A DNA stretch of 64,000 bases, from contig NZ_JAUOTP010000004.1 in assembly GCF_030546695.1 (NCBI RefSeq), positions 248,001-312,000 on the forward strand, read 5' to 3'. The position numbers and the translations under genes are program-made. This document shows positions 1 through 7,915 of this stretch, in pieces. The number at the start of each line of letters is the position of its first letter. Within the stretch, counting starts at the first letter, position 1. The notes beneath the pieces are model-generated. The model made no database searches, was not told where the DNA came from, and worked only from the letters and a program-made list of their open reading frames with translations. This DNA is from Sphingomonas natans. GTDB lineage: Bacteria > Pseudomonadota > Alphaproteobacteria > Sphingomonadales > Sphingomonadaceae.

Positions 1-1105
1 TCTCCGAAATCTCCTGCACGCGATTGCCGTCGCGGCTGTTGCCGGACCCCTGCAGCAGTTGGAGATAGTCGACGACGATGAAGCCGATGCCGCGCTGGCG
101 CTTCAGCCGGCGGGCGCGCGTTCTGAGCGCCGCGATCGTCAGGCCCGGCGTATCGTCGATATAGAGCGGCAGATTCTCCAACTCCTGCGCGGCGCGGGCG
201 AGGTTGCGGAAGTCGGCCTGGCTGATCTTGCCCATGCGCAGATTTTCGGAGCTGATCCCCGATTGCTCGGACAGGATACGCGTCGCGAGCTGGTCCGCCG
301 ACATTTCGAGGCTGAAGAAGGCGACCGCCGCACCGATCGACTTCTCGTCCGGAATGCCGTCCTCGCGATCGCGGATCAGGCGGCGCGCGGCATTGTAGGC
401 GATGTTGGTCGCCAGCGACGTCTTGCCCATGCCGGGGCGCCCAGCGAGGATCAGCAGATCGGACGAGTGGAGGCCACCAATCTTGGCGTTGACGCTCTCG
501 AGGCCGGTCGTGACGCCCGAGACGTGCCCGCCCGAATTCAGCGCACGCTCGGCCTGTTCGACCGCCATGCGCGTCGCCTGGCCGAAGGTCTTGACCGAGC
601 CCTGCTCGCCGCCTTCTTCCGCGACACGATACAAGGCGACTTCGGCGGCCTCGATCTGGCTCTTGGGATCGACCGACTCGGAGGTATCGACCGCCTTCTC
701 GACCATCTCGCGCCCGACGCCGATCAGCGCGCGGAGCAGAGCGAGATCGTAGATCTGCGCGGCGAAATCGCGTGCGCCGATCAAGGCCGCACCCGATCCG
801 GTCAGCTGGGCGAGATAAGAGGGGCCGCCAAGCTCCTTCAGCGCCTGATCCGCCTCGAACATCGGCCGCAGCGTCACCGGATTGGCGATCATGTTGCGCT
901 CGGCGAGCTTCAGGATCGCCTCGAAGATCCGGCCATGCGCGGGCTCGTGGAAATGATCGGGGCGGAGCTTGAGCTGGACATCCTCGACCAGCCGATTGTC
1001 GATCATCAGCGCGCCCAGCAAAGCGGCTTCCGCGTCGACATTGTGCGGCAGCGCCTGCGCGCCGACGGCTTCGGGCTGGGGCAGGATTCGGAGAGTTTCG
1101 GCCAT
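1..1105 (-). CDS. dnaB: Replicative DNA helicase DnaB (C-terminus cut by window edge)
   Basis: Hexameric ATPase that unwinds the parental duplex at the replication fork and recruits primase. Reading from ATG at 1105, 368 codons are visible. The N-terminal domain carries the family signature PHNVDAEAALLGALM, followed by the linker and the RecA-like motor domain with Walker A GRPGMGKTS at about residues 222-230. After that come FFSLEMSADQLATR and the Walker B region VVDYLQLLQGSG. The protein is still open at base 1, consistent with a family length near 500 residues. It is transcribed away from the UPF0262-cdd-dcd group and shares a short divergent region with it. No strong Shine-Dalgarno precedes the ATG, so a slightly different start is possible. 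The identification itself is secure. Confidence 0.96.
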   Translation of the reverse strand, partial: MAETLRILPQPEAVGAQALPHNVDAEAALLGALMIDNRLVEDVQLKLRPDHFHEPAHGRIFEAILKLAERNMIANPVTLRPMFEADQALKELGGPSYLAQLTGSGAALIGARDFAAQIYDLALLRALIGVGREMVEKAVDTSESVDPKSQIEAAEVALYRVAEEGGEQGSVKTFGQATRMAVEQAERALNSGGHVSGVTTGLESVNAKIGGLHSSDLLILAGRPGMGKTSLATNIAYNAARRLIRDREDGIPDEKSIGAAVAFFSLEMSADQLATRILSEQSGISSENLRMGKISQADFRNLARAAQELENLPLYIDDTPGLTIAALRTRARRLKRQRGIGFIVVDYLQLLQGSGNSRDGNRVQEISE

Positions 1106-1242
1106 CCGGTCATGTGCGCCCTGGGGGGCACCCGCGCCAAGACCCATCCGAAAAAGATGCGTTCATGCTTCTGTGGACAAGTCGGCTCGCGATGCTGCGC
1201 CGCTCGGGTTTGCAAGCGGGCGCGGGTCCATTAAGCGGTGGC

Positions 1243-1725
1243 ATGGCCGATCCGCGTCTCATCGCCATAGAGCTCGACGAGCAGACGATCCTGTGGCGCA
1301 ACGCCGATATCGAGCAGGAACGGCGGATCGCGATCTTCGATCTGCTCGAGGAGAATCGCTTCGAGCCGCAGCGCGCCTATCCGCAGGGCTATGCCGGGCC
1401 GTACAGACTAAAGCTGTCCGTCGAGGAAGGCCGGCTGGCGATCGCCATCGCGGGCGAGGACGGCCAGCATCTGGAAACGCTGATCCTGGCGCTGGGGCGT
1501 TTCCGCCGGCCGATCCGGGATTATTTCGCGATCTGCGACAGTTATTTCCAGGCGGTCGCCAAGGCGACGCCGCAGCAGATCGAGACGATCGACATGGCGC
1601 GGCGCGGCATCCACAACGAAGCGGCCGAGCTTCTGATCGAGCGGCTCGACGGCAAGATCACGGTCGATTTCGATACGGCGCGGCGGCTCTTCACCTTGAT
1701 CTGCGTGCTGCATATCCGCCAGTGA
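1243..1725 (+). CDS. UPF0262 family protein
   Basis: A 160-residue protein starting MADPRLIAIELDEQTI and ending LICVLHIRQ, matching the alphaproteobacterial UPF0262 family in length and composition. The frame is open further upstream, but the N-terminus of this family begins at the ATG at 1243. The family has no assigned reaction. No signal peptide or membrane segment is visible, so it is probably cytosolic. It sits 6 bases ahead of cdd on the same strand and its stop region supplies the AGGA ribosome-binding site of cdd, so the two are probably co-transcribed. Function unknown. Confidence 0.85.
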   Translation: MADPRLIAIELDEQTILWRNADIEQERRIAIFDLLEENRFEPQRAYPQGYAGPYRLKLSVEEGRLAIAIAGEDGQHLETLILALGRFRRPIRDYFAICDSYFQAVAKATPQQIETIDMARRGIHNEAAELLIERLDGKITVDFDTARRLFTLICVLHIRQ

Positions 1726-1731
1726 GGATCC

Positions 1732-2199
1732 ATGGCTGAAGTGAGGATGGAAGACGCCGCCGCGGGCGTGCTGATCGAGGCGGCGCGCGAGGCGGCGCGC
1801 AACGCGCATGCGCCTTATTCGCGCTTTGCGGTCGGCGCGGCATTGCTGCTGACCGACGGGACGATCGTGCCGGGCACCAATTTCGAGAATGCGAGCTACG
1901 GCCTGTCGCTCTGCGCCGAGACGGTGGCGCTGGCGTCCGCCAATGTGGCCGGGCGTCTCAAGGACGTGGTCGCGGTCGGAATCGTCGGCGGGATGATGAA
2001 ACCGGGCGGCGGGATCGACGGCGAGGAGGCGATCTATCCGTGCGGGCGCTGCCGGCAGGTGCTGAACGAGGCCGCGCAGATGGGCGGGCGCGATATCGCC
2101 ATTTACTGCGCGAGCGGTGATGGACGCGAGCTGCGCAGCCACCGGCTGAGCGAACTGCTGCCCCACGCCTTCGGGCCCGGCGATCTCGGCATCGGCTGA
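1732..2199 (+). CDS. cdd: Cytidine deaminase
   Basis: Zinc-dependent deaminase of the pyrimidine salvage pathway, converting cytidine and deoxycytidine to uridine and deoxyuridine. The 155-residue protein has the expected small tetrameric cytidine deaminase layout. CAET at residues 61-64 supplies the zinc cysteine C61 and the proton-shuttling E63, and PCGRCRQ supplies C104 and C107. NFENASYG, just before the first motif, is the substrate-binding strand. AGGATCC lies just upstream of the ATG. It is followed 57 bases later by dcd, another pyrimidine deaminase, so this small cluster handles cytosine nucleoside and nucleotide deamination. Confidence 0.93.
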   Translation: MAEVRMEDAAAGVLIEAAREAARNAHAPYSRFAVGAALLLTDGTIVPGTNFENASYGLSLCAETVALASANVAGRLKDVVAVGIVGGMMKPGGGIDGEEAIYPCGRCRQVLNEAAQMGGRDIAIYCASGDGRELRSHRLSELLPHAFGPGDLGIG

Positions 2200-2256
2200 G
2201 CCTTGCACTCCGCGGCCATCGCGGCGAAAGCCCGCGCGACACTTGGGGGTTAGCCA

Positions 2257-2811
2257 ATGGCCATTCAATCCGACCGCTGGATCCGCGAGCAGGCGCTCGC
2301 CAACGGCATGATCGAGCCGTTCGTCGACGGACAGAAGCGCGACGGCTGCATCAGCTACGGGCTCTCCTCCTACGGCTATGACGCGCGCGTCTCCGACGAG
2401 TTCAAGGTGTTCACCAACATCGATAGCGTGATCGTCGATCCCAAGGACTTCGCCGCCAACAGCTTCGTCGATCGCAAGACCGACTGCTGCATCATCCCGC
2501 CCAACAGCTTCGCGCTGGCGCGGACGGTCGAATATTTCCGCGTGCCGCGCGACGTGCTCGTCATCTGTCTCGGCAAATCGACCTATGCGCGGTGCGGGAT
2601 CATCGTCAACGTGACACCGCTCGAGCCCGGCTGGGAGGGGCATGTCACGCTGGAATTCTCGAACACGACGCCCCTGCCCGCCAAGATCTACGCCAACGAG
2701 GGGGCGTGCCAGTTCCTGTTCCTGCAGGGCAATGAGCCGTGCGAGGTGAGTTATGCGGACCGGGCGGGGAAATATATGGGCCAGCAGGGCGTGACGCTGC
2801 CGCGGCTTTGA
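2257..2811 (+). CDS. dcd: dCTP deaminase
   Basis: Converts dCTP to dUTP, supplying dUMP for thymidylate synthesis. The 184-residue protein shows the family blocks [17 protein letters not shown] near the N-terminus, [17 protein letters not shown] in the middle, and [16 protein letters not shown] with the catalytic glutamate, ending in the nucleotide-covering C-terminal tail MGQQGVTLP. Length matches the family. It is the last gene of the rightward UPF0262-cdd-dcd set and converges on the transaldolase gene. An inverted repeat between the two could serve as a shared 3' structure. Confidence 0.95.
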   Translation: MAIQSDRWIREQALANGMIEPFVDGQKRDGCISYGLSSYGYDARVSDEFKVFTNIDSVIVDPKDFAANSFVDRKTDCCIIPPNSFALARTVEYFRVPRDVLVICLGKSTYARCGIIVNVTPLEPGWEGHVTLEFSNTTPLPAKIYANEGACQFLFLQGNEPCEVSYADRAGKYMGQQGVTLPRL

Positions 2812-2834
2812 ACCCCGTCGAGAGCCCGAACCGA

Positions 2835-2945
2835 TCATCCTGAGGAGGGACTGAGCCCGGCGAAGGCCCGTCTCGAAGGACCTGCGACGTCGGTCCAAGT
2901 CCTTCGAGACGCCATTTCGACAAGCTCAATGGCTCCTCAGGATGA
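2835..2945. repeat. Intergenic inverted repeat, family A, copy 1
   Basis: Outer arms TCATCCTGAGGAG (2835-2847) and CTCCTCAGGATGA (2933-2945) are perfect inverted copies. Inner arms CGTCTCGAAGGA (2869-2880) and TCCTTCGAGACG (2900-2911) are also perfect inverted copies. The element lies between convergent dcd and the transaldolase gene. The same nested architecture recurs at 7791-7898 and 29992-30111, so this is a dispersed repeat rather than a gene-specific terminator. RNA from either strand should fold into a long two-part hairpin. Confidence 0.9.
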
Positions 2946-2960
2946 GCGGTAATGGCCTGA

Positions 2961-3614
2961 TCAGATGATCGACTGGCCGGTCTTCGCCCAATCGGCGGCG
3001 AAGCTTTCCAGGCCCTTGTCGGTCAGCGGGTGCTTCGAGAGCTGCTTGATGACCGAGGGCGGCGCGGTCATCACGTCGGCGCCGATCTTGGCGGCGTCGA
3101 GGACGTGCATCGGCCCGCGGACGCTGGCGACGAGGATTTCGGTGTCGAAATCATAATTGTCGTAGATCAGGCGGATGTCGGCGATCAGCTCCATGCCGGA
3201 CAGGCTGATATCGTCGAGCCGGCCGACGAAGGGCGAGATGAAGCTCGCGCGCGCCTTGGCTGCCAGCAGCGCCTGATTGGCCGAGAAGCAGAGCGTGACG
3301 TTGACCATCGTGCCATCGTCGCGGAGCTTCTTGCAGGTCTTGAGGCCGTCGATCGTCAGCGGCACCTTGATGCAGACGTTGTCGGCGATCTTGCGGAGGA
3401 TTTCGGCCTCCTTCATCATGTCCTCATGCGCGCTGGCGACGACCTCGGCCGAGACGGGGCCGGAGGTGATGCCGCAAATCTCCTTCACGACCTCCTTGAA
3501 GTCGCGTCCGGACTTGCCGATCAGCGTCGGGTTGGTCGTGACGCCGTCCAGCAGGTTGGCTTCCTGGAGCTCACGGATGTCATCGACGTCGGCGGTATCT
3601 GCGAAGAACTTCAT
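2961..3614 (-). CDS. Transaldolase family protein (fructose-6-phosphate aldolase type)
   Basis: Small class I aldolase of 217 residues that forms a Schiff base with its substrate through the lysine in CIKVPLT (K83). The N-terminus [15 protein letters not shown] and the motif [13 protein letters not shown] are typical of the short transaldolase/FSA (TalC/MipB) subfamily. [12 protein letters not shown] and ASVRGPMHV complete the barrel signature. Members act either as transaldolase in the pentose phosphate pathway or as fructose-6-phosphate aldolase, and sequence alone does not separate the two with certainty. In this class of organism the short form often serves as the housekeeping transaldolase. 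The gene stands alone between two repeat elements. Confidence 0.9.
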   Translation of the reverse strand: MKFFADTADVDDIRELQEANLLDGVTTNPTLIGKSGRDFKEVVKEICGITSGPVSAEVVASAHEDMMKEAEILRKIADNVCIKVPLTIDGLKTCKKLRDDGTMVNVTLCFSANQALLAAKARASFISPFVGRLDDISLSGMELIADIRLIYDNYDFDTEILVASVRGPMHVLDAAKIGADVMTAPPSVIKQLSKHPLTDKGLESFAADWAKTGQSII

Positions 3615-3694
3615 GGGGTCGGCTCCTGATAATCTGGGGGCGATATAGACGGTCGGTGGCGGTTCGTAAGCGCTGAACGCTCATCCTCTCGCTC

Positions 3695-3781
3695 CGTTCG
3701 CCCTGAGCCTGTCGAAGGGCCGTCTTTCTTAGAGGGAGCGGCGAAGGAAGAACGGTGCTTCGACAGGCTCAGCACGAACGG
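3695..3781. repeat. Intergenic inverted repeat, family B
   Basis: Left arm beginning CGTTCGCCCTGAGCCTGTCG at 3695 and right arm ending GACAGGCTCAGCACGAACGG at 3781 are near-perfect inverted copies, differing at two dinucleotides. They lie between the transaldolase start and the glutathione reductase stop, both on the minus strand. The core GAGCCTGTCGAAG resembles the GAGCTTGTCGAA block found inside family A copies at 7812-7823 and 30014-30026, so the families may be related. Confidence 0.82.
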
Positions 3782-3800
3782 GTTCTACGGTGTTCCGCTC

Positions 3801-5147
3801 CTAACGCATCAGAACGAGTTCCTCCGCCATGCTCGGATGCAGCGCGACGGTTTCGTCGAACTGCTGCTTGGTGAGCTTGGCCTTCACCGCGATCGCGGCG
3901 GCCTGGAGGATTTCGGGCGCGTCGGGGCCGATCATGTGCAGGCCGAGCACGACCTCCGTCTCAGAGTGGACGATCATCTTGTAGAGCGCGCGCTCGTCGC
4001 GATCGGCGAGGACGTTCTTCATCGGCCGGAAGTCTGCCGTGTATGTCTTGCAATTGCCGTACTTCATGTTCGCCTCGGTCTCGGTCAGCCCGACGCCGGC
4101 CATCGGCGGATTGCTGAACACCGCGCTCGGGATGCAGCCATAATCGACGCGCCACGGCTTCTTGCCGAAGATCGTGTCGGCGAAGGCCTGCCCCTCGCGG
4201 ATCGCGACGGGGGTGAGCTGGACGCGATTGGTGACGTCGCCGACCGCATAGATGCTGTCGCAGACCGTCTTGCTGTCGTCATCGACGGGGATCGCGCCGC
4301 GCTTGTCGAGATGGATGCCCGCGCTCTCCAGCCCGAGCCCGTCGGTATTCGGGCGGCGGCCGGTGGCGAACAGCACCATATCGGTCTCGACGGGATCGAA
4401 ACCGCCCGCGAAATAGACCTTGAGCGTGCCATCCTCCTGACGCTCGATCTTCTCCATCACGGTGTGGAACTTGAATTCGATGCCCTTGGCGATGCTGATC
4501 GCAAGCAGCCGCTCGCGGATCTGCTGCTCGTACTGGCGCAGGATCACGTCGGTCCGGTTGACGAGCGTCACATGCGCGCCGAATTCGTGGAAGATGCCCG
4601 CAAATTCGTTGGCGATATAGCCCGCGCCGGCGATGATGATCCGCTTGGGCAGCGTCTCCAGCTCGAACACCTCGTTGGAGGTGATACCGAACTCGGCGCC
4701 GGGGAAATCGGGCACGTCGGGGGTGGCGCCCGTGGCGACGAGGATCTTGCCGGCGGTGTAATCGGTCTGGCCGACGCGGACGCTATTGGGTCCGGTGACG
4801 ACCGCGCGCTCGCCGATGAACTGGACATTGTTGTTGGCGAGCGTCGTGCCGTAGCTGCCCTCGATCCGCTTGACGACCTCCAGCACATTGTCGCGCAGCA
4901 CCGGCCAAACGAATTCGCAGTCGGGCACCTTCCAGCCGAAGCGGCGCGCGTCGGTCAGATCCTCGGCGAAATGCGCGCCATAGACGAGCATCTTCTTGGG
5001 CACGCAGCCGCGGATCACGCAGGTGCCGCCGACGCGATATTCCTCGGCCACCGCGACCTTGGCGCCGTAAGCCCCCGCGACACGCGAAGCCCTGACGCCA
5101 CCGGAGCCGGCGCCGATGACGAACAGGTCATAATCAAATTCGGACAT
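3801..5147 (-). CDS. gor: Glutathione-disulfide reductase
   Basis: FAD-dependent NADPH:glutathione oxidoreductase that keeps cytosolic glutathione reduced. The 448-residue protein has the FAD-binding GAGSGGVRASR at residues 12-22 and the redox disulfide GTCVIRGCVPKK with C43 and C48. A second Rossmann motif, IAGAGYIANEFAGI, binds NADPH. The C-terminal catalytic histidine lies in ALHPSMAEE. The CVIRGCVPKK form is that of glutathione reductase rather than lipoamide dehydrogenase. It appears monocistronic. Confidence 0.94.
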   Translation of the reverse strand: MSEFDYDLFVIGAGSGGVRASRVAGAYGAKVAVAEEYRVGGTCVIRGCVPKKMLVYGAHFAEDLTDARRFGWKVPDCEFVWPVLRDNVLEVVKRIEGSYGTTLANNNVQFIGERAVVTGPNSVRVGQTDYTAGKILVATGATPDVPDFPGAEFGITSNEVFELETLPKRIIIAGAGYIANEFAGIFHEFGAHVTLVNRTDVILRQYEQQIRERLLAISIAKGIEFKFHTVMEKIERQEDGTLKVYFAGGFDPVETDMVLFATGRRPNTDGLGLESAGIHLDKRGAIPVDDDSKTVCDSIYAVGDVTNRVQLTPVAIREGQAFADTIFGKKPWRVDYGCIPSAVFSNPPMAGVGLTETEANMKYGNCKTYTADFRPMKNVLADRDERALYKMIVHSETEVVLGLHMIGPDAPEILQAAAIAVKAKLTKQQFDETVALHPSMAEELVLMR

Positions 5148-5510
5148 TCACGGCCTCCAGTGGAGGATGCGATCTAGGGAGCCGGCGCGCGCGGGGCAAA
5201 TGGGACAGTGCGATTGACGTGATCGAGTGCGTGACTGAGCGCGGAAGTTGACAAAGTTGACACTACGTCACCCCCCGGTGCGGGGCCTGTGCGCCGAAAC
5301 GTCCCCGGAAAGTCGCACCTCTGCGCGTGCGCGCGTGACACGCGGGCTCCTGCGCACGCACGCTTGGGGAGGTGCCTGCAGCGGGGCGGGAAGGAAAGGC
5401 TTGGCCATGATGTCCGACTCGGTTGCGAGGGCGGACAGATCAGGTGTCACACGAAATCCTACATTGCAAAGGGGATTGGGTGGGGCGGGCAGCGGTTGCT
5501 CCCATGACTT
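5148..5510. other. Non-coding stretch with a doubled TTGACA motif
   Basis: No convincing gene lies between gor and the repeat ahead of the DUF559 gene. The open frame across it has an Arg/Pro/Gly-rich translation without a domain. Two direct copies of AGTTGACA sit back to back at about 5246-5263, followed by a GC-rich run of alternating purine-pyrimidine (gcgcgtgcgcgcgtgac). I believe this sequence type recurs in sphingomonad genomes, but no second copy is present here. Confidence 0.4.
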
Positions 5511-5546
5511 CCCCTCCCTGCAAGGGAGGGGATTGAAGGGTGGGTG
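5511..5546. repeat. Palindromic repeat C, left copy
   Basis: Perfect 9-base palindrome arms CCCCTCCCT / AGGGAGGGG with loop GCA (5511-5531), followed by an ATTGAAGGGTGGGTGG tail. It is the inverted counterpart of the element at 5920-5954 on the other side of the DUF559 gene. Confidence 0.88.
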
Positions 5547-5579
5547 GAAGCAAGCGAGCCCGCTGATAGAAAGGATGCC

Positions 5580-5960
5580 GTGCAGCGCGTCCCGCCCGAA
5601 TCGACCACGAACGCGCGGCGTCTGCGGCGGGACGCCACGGTCGAGGAGCGGCTGCTTTGGGCGGCGTTGCGGGGACTACAGCCGCGCTTTACCCGCCAGC
5701 TCGTTGTGGACCGATACATCGTCGATTTTGCCTGCCGCTCGGCGCGATTGGCGATCGAGCTGGACGGCGGGCAGCATGCCCTTCGCACCGAAGAAGATGC
5801 GGCGCGGACCGCGCATCTGGCGCGGCATGGCTGGACCGTGCTGCGGTTCTGGAACGACGACGTGCGGGATCATCTGGACGGGGTGCTGGCGACTATTCTC
5901 GCCAGCGTTGCGCGAGTTTCTACCCACCCCCAGCCCCTCCCTGAAAGGGAGGGGGGTTAG
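5580..5960 (+). CDS. DUF559 domain protein (Vsr-like PD-(D/E)XK nuclease fold)
   Basis: About 126 residues. The DUF559 signature is complete: NARRLRRDATVEERLLW, then VDRYIVDFACRSARLAIELD, DGGQHA, and GWTVLRFWNDDV. The VDF and ELDG positions correspond to the PD-(D/E)XK-type active site shared with very-short-patch repair endonucleases. The function of stand-alone DUF559 proteins is not established. GTG at 5580 is preferred because AAAGGA lies 6 bases upstream; the frame is also open to a GTG at 5544. The last residues (HPQPLPEREGG) are encoded by the right-hand palindromic repeat. The gene is therefore physically fused at its 3' end to the element, and converges on the acyl-CoA dehydrogenase gene. 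Confidence 0.85.
   Translation: MQRVPPESTTNARRLRRDATVEERLLWAALRGLQPRFTRQLVVDRYIVDFACRSARLAIELDGGQHALRTEEDAARTAHLARHGWTVLRFWNDDVRDHLDGVLATILASVARVSTHPQPLPEREGG
5920..5954. repeat. Palindromic repeat C, right copy
   Basis: CTACCCACCCCCAGCC followed by CCCCTCCCT-GAA-AGGGAGGGG (5934-5954). In reverse complement it matches the left copy at 5511-5546, so the DUF559 gene lies inside a pair of inverted repeats. The copy overlaps the last codons of that gene. Confidence 0.88.
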
Positions 5961-5966
5961 CAGGAA

Positions 5967-7760
5967 TCAAAACGCCGCTTCGTCCAGTGCCATAATGCTG
6001 GCCTTGCCGGCCTTGATTGCCAGGAAGCGCGCAGTGGCGTCCGGCAGGATGCGATCGAAGAAGAAGGCGGCGGTGGCGATCTTCGCCTTGTAGAAGGCCG
6101 CCTCGCCGCTGCCCTCGGCAAGCTTCGCCGCCGAGACCTTGGCCGCCTTGGCGAAGCAATAGGCCATCGCCACGAGCCCCAGCAGCCGCAGATAATCGGT
6201 TGCCGCGGCACCCGCTTCCTCGGGATCCGCGAGGCCCTTCTGCGCGATCGTCGCGGTCGAGAGCTGGAGCGCGCCGAACGCCTGGCCCAACGCGCCGATC
6301 ATCGGCGCGAGCGGACCTTCGGCGGCGGCATTGTCCTCGATGAACTGCGAGACGGGGTGGAAGAAGGCGCGCAGATTGCGGCCCATGCCGGCGGGCATCT
6401 TGCGGCCGACCAGATCGAGCGCCTGGATGCCGTTCGTGCCCTCGTAGATCATCGCGATCCGCGCATCGCGAACATATTGCTCGACGCCGCTCTCGCGGAT
6501 GTAGCCGTGCCCGCCATAGACCTGCACCGCGAGGTTGGCGGCATCATAGCCGAGATCGGTGAAGAGCGCCTTCACGACTGGCGTCATCAAGGCGACGAAA
6601 TCGGTCGCGCGCTTGCGCACCTCGGGATCAGGGCTCGACGTCTCGGCATCCAGCGCGCGGCTGACCCACACGCCGACGGCGCGGCAGCCTTCCAGATAGG
6701 CGCGCATCGTCATCAGCATGCGGCGCACATCGGGGTGGACGATGATCGGATCGGCGGGCTTGTCCGGCGCCTTGACGCCCGAGAGCGAGCGGCCCTGAAC
6801 GCGGTCCTTCGCGTAATAGACCGCCGACTGGTACGCCGCCTCGCCGACGCCGAGCCCCTGGATGCCGACCGAGACGCGCTCGGTGTTCATCATCGTGAAC
6901 ATCGCGGCCATGCCCTTGTTGGGCTCGCCGATCAGCCAGCCCACCGACTCCTCGAAGATCATCTGGCAGGTGGCGGAGGCCTTCATGCCCATCTTATGTT
7001 CGATATTGCCGCAGGTGACGCCGTTGAGATTGCCGAGCGAGCCATCCGCATTGGGCACATATTTGGGGACGAGGAAGAGGCTGATCCCCTTCACCCCCTT
7101 CGGCGCATCGGGGGTGCGGGCGAGCACCAGGTGGACGATATTGTCGGTCAGATCATGCTCGCCGGCCGAGATGAAGATCTTGTTGCCGGTGAGCCTGTAG
7201 CTGCCGTCGCCCTGCAGGACGGCGCGGGTGCGCAGCAGGCCGAGATCGGTGCCGCAATGCGCCTCGGTCAGGCACATCGTCCCCGACCATTCGCCCGAGA
7301 CGAGCTTGGGCATATAGGCCTGCTTGAGCTCCTCCGAGCCGTGGCCGTCGAGCGCGGTGGTCGCGCCGTGGGTAAGGCCGGGATAGAGGCTGAACGAGAC
7401 GTTCGAGGCGCAGATCATCTCCTCGATGAGCTTGTTGACCTGCTCGGGCAGGCCCTGCCCGCCCCATTTGGGATCCGAGGCGAGCGCGCACCAGCCGCCC
7501 TCGCGAAACTGATCGTAGGCGGCCTTGAAACCCTCGGGCGTGCGGACGACGCCATTCTCGATCCGGCAGCCTTCCTCGTCGCCCGTGCGGTTGAGCGGGA
7601 GCAGCACCTCGGTGTTGAGGCGCGCGGCCTCCTCGAGGACGGCATCGACGGTCTCGTCGTCGAATTCGGCGAGCACCGCGGCGTCGCCGAAGCCGTCGTC
7701 GCCATGCAGCTCGCGGAGCGCGAAGCGCATGTCGCGTAGGGGCGCCTGATACACTTGCAT
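5967..7760 (-). CDS. fadE: Acyl-CoA dehydrogenase, ~600-residue FadE type
   Basis: FAD enzyme catalysing the first beta-oxidation step (acyl-CoA to trans-2-enoyl-CoA). The 597-residue length fits the subfamily with an extra C-terminal domain (Bacillus FadE/DmdC-like) rather than the 380-residue type. The FAD/substrate motifs MCLTEAHCGTDLG and GNKIFISAGEHD are present. The catalytic-base region is ARIAMIYEGTNGIQALD. The start at 7760 is supported by AGGAGAGACAAG. It lies downstream of fadA and the fadN-like gene on the same strand, after a 155-base gap holding a family A repeat. Gene content matches the fadNAE set known from Bacillus, though the exact acyl chain preference cannot be read from sequence. 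Confidence 0.9.
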   Translation of the reverse strand: MQVYQAPLRDMRFALRELHGDDGFGDAAVLAEFDDETVDAVLEEAARLNTEVLLPLNRTGDEEGCRIENGVVRTPEGFKAAYDQFREGGWCALASDPKWGGQGLPEQVNKLIEEMICASNVSFSLYPGLTHGATTALDGHGSEELKQAYMPKLVSGEWSGTMCLTEAHCGTDLGLLRTRAVLQGDGSYRLTGNKIFISAGEHDLTDNIVHLVLARTPDAPKGVKGISLFLVPKYVPNADGSLGNLNGVTCGNIEHKMGMKASATCQMIFEESVGWLIGEPNKGMAAMFTMMNTERVSVGIQGLGVGEAAYQSAVYYAKDRVQGRSLSGVKAPDKPADPIIVHPDVRRMLMTMRAYLEGCRAVGVWVSRALDAETSSPDPEVRKRATDFVALMTPVVKALFTDLGYDAANLAVQVYGGHGYIRESGVEQYVRDARIAMIYEGTNGIQALDLVGRKMPAGMGRNLRAFFHPVSQFIEDNAAAEGPLAPMIGALGQAFGALQLSTATIAQKGLADPEEAGAAATDYLRLLGLVAMAYCFAKAAKVSAAKLAEGSGEAAFYKAKIATAAFFFDRILPDATARFLAIKAGKASIMALDEAAF

Positions 7761-7790
7761 CTTGTCTCTCCTTGGCCTCGTGGGGCCACC

Positions 7791-7898
7791 CGCTCATCCT
7801 GAGGAGCCATTGAGCTTGTCGAAATGGCGTCTCGAAGGACGGTTCATGTCCTTCGAGACGGGTCTTCGACTTCGCTCAGCCCCTCCTCAGGATGAGCG
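7791..7898. repeat. Intergenic inverted repeat, family A, copy 2
   Basis: Outer arms CGCTCATCCTGAGGAG (7791-7806) and CTCCTCAGGATGAGCG (7883-7898), inner arms around GTCTCGAAGGAC (7830-7841) and GTCCTTCGAGAC. It lies in the gap between the fadN-like gene and fadE, inside a likely operon, so it would be transcribed with them. Confidence 0.9.
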
Positions 7899-7915
7899 GA
7901 TTGCGTGTTTCACCA

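Noticed and set aside
59-1234. Long rightward open frame over dnaB
   Set aside because: It is antisense to clear DnaB motifs and has an Arg/Ala/Leu/Asp-rich shadow composition typical of high-GC antisense frames.
5248-6093. 281-codon frame spanning the DUF559 region
   Set aside because: Overlaps DUF559 in another frame and crosses both palindromes; translation is low complexity.
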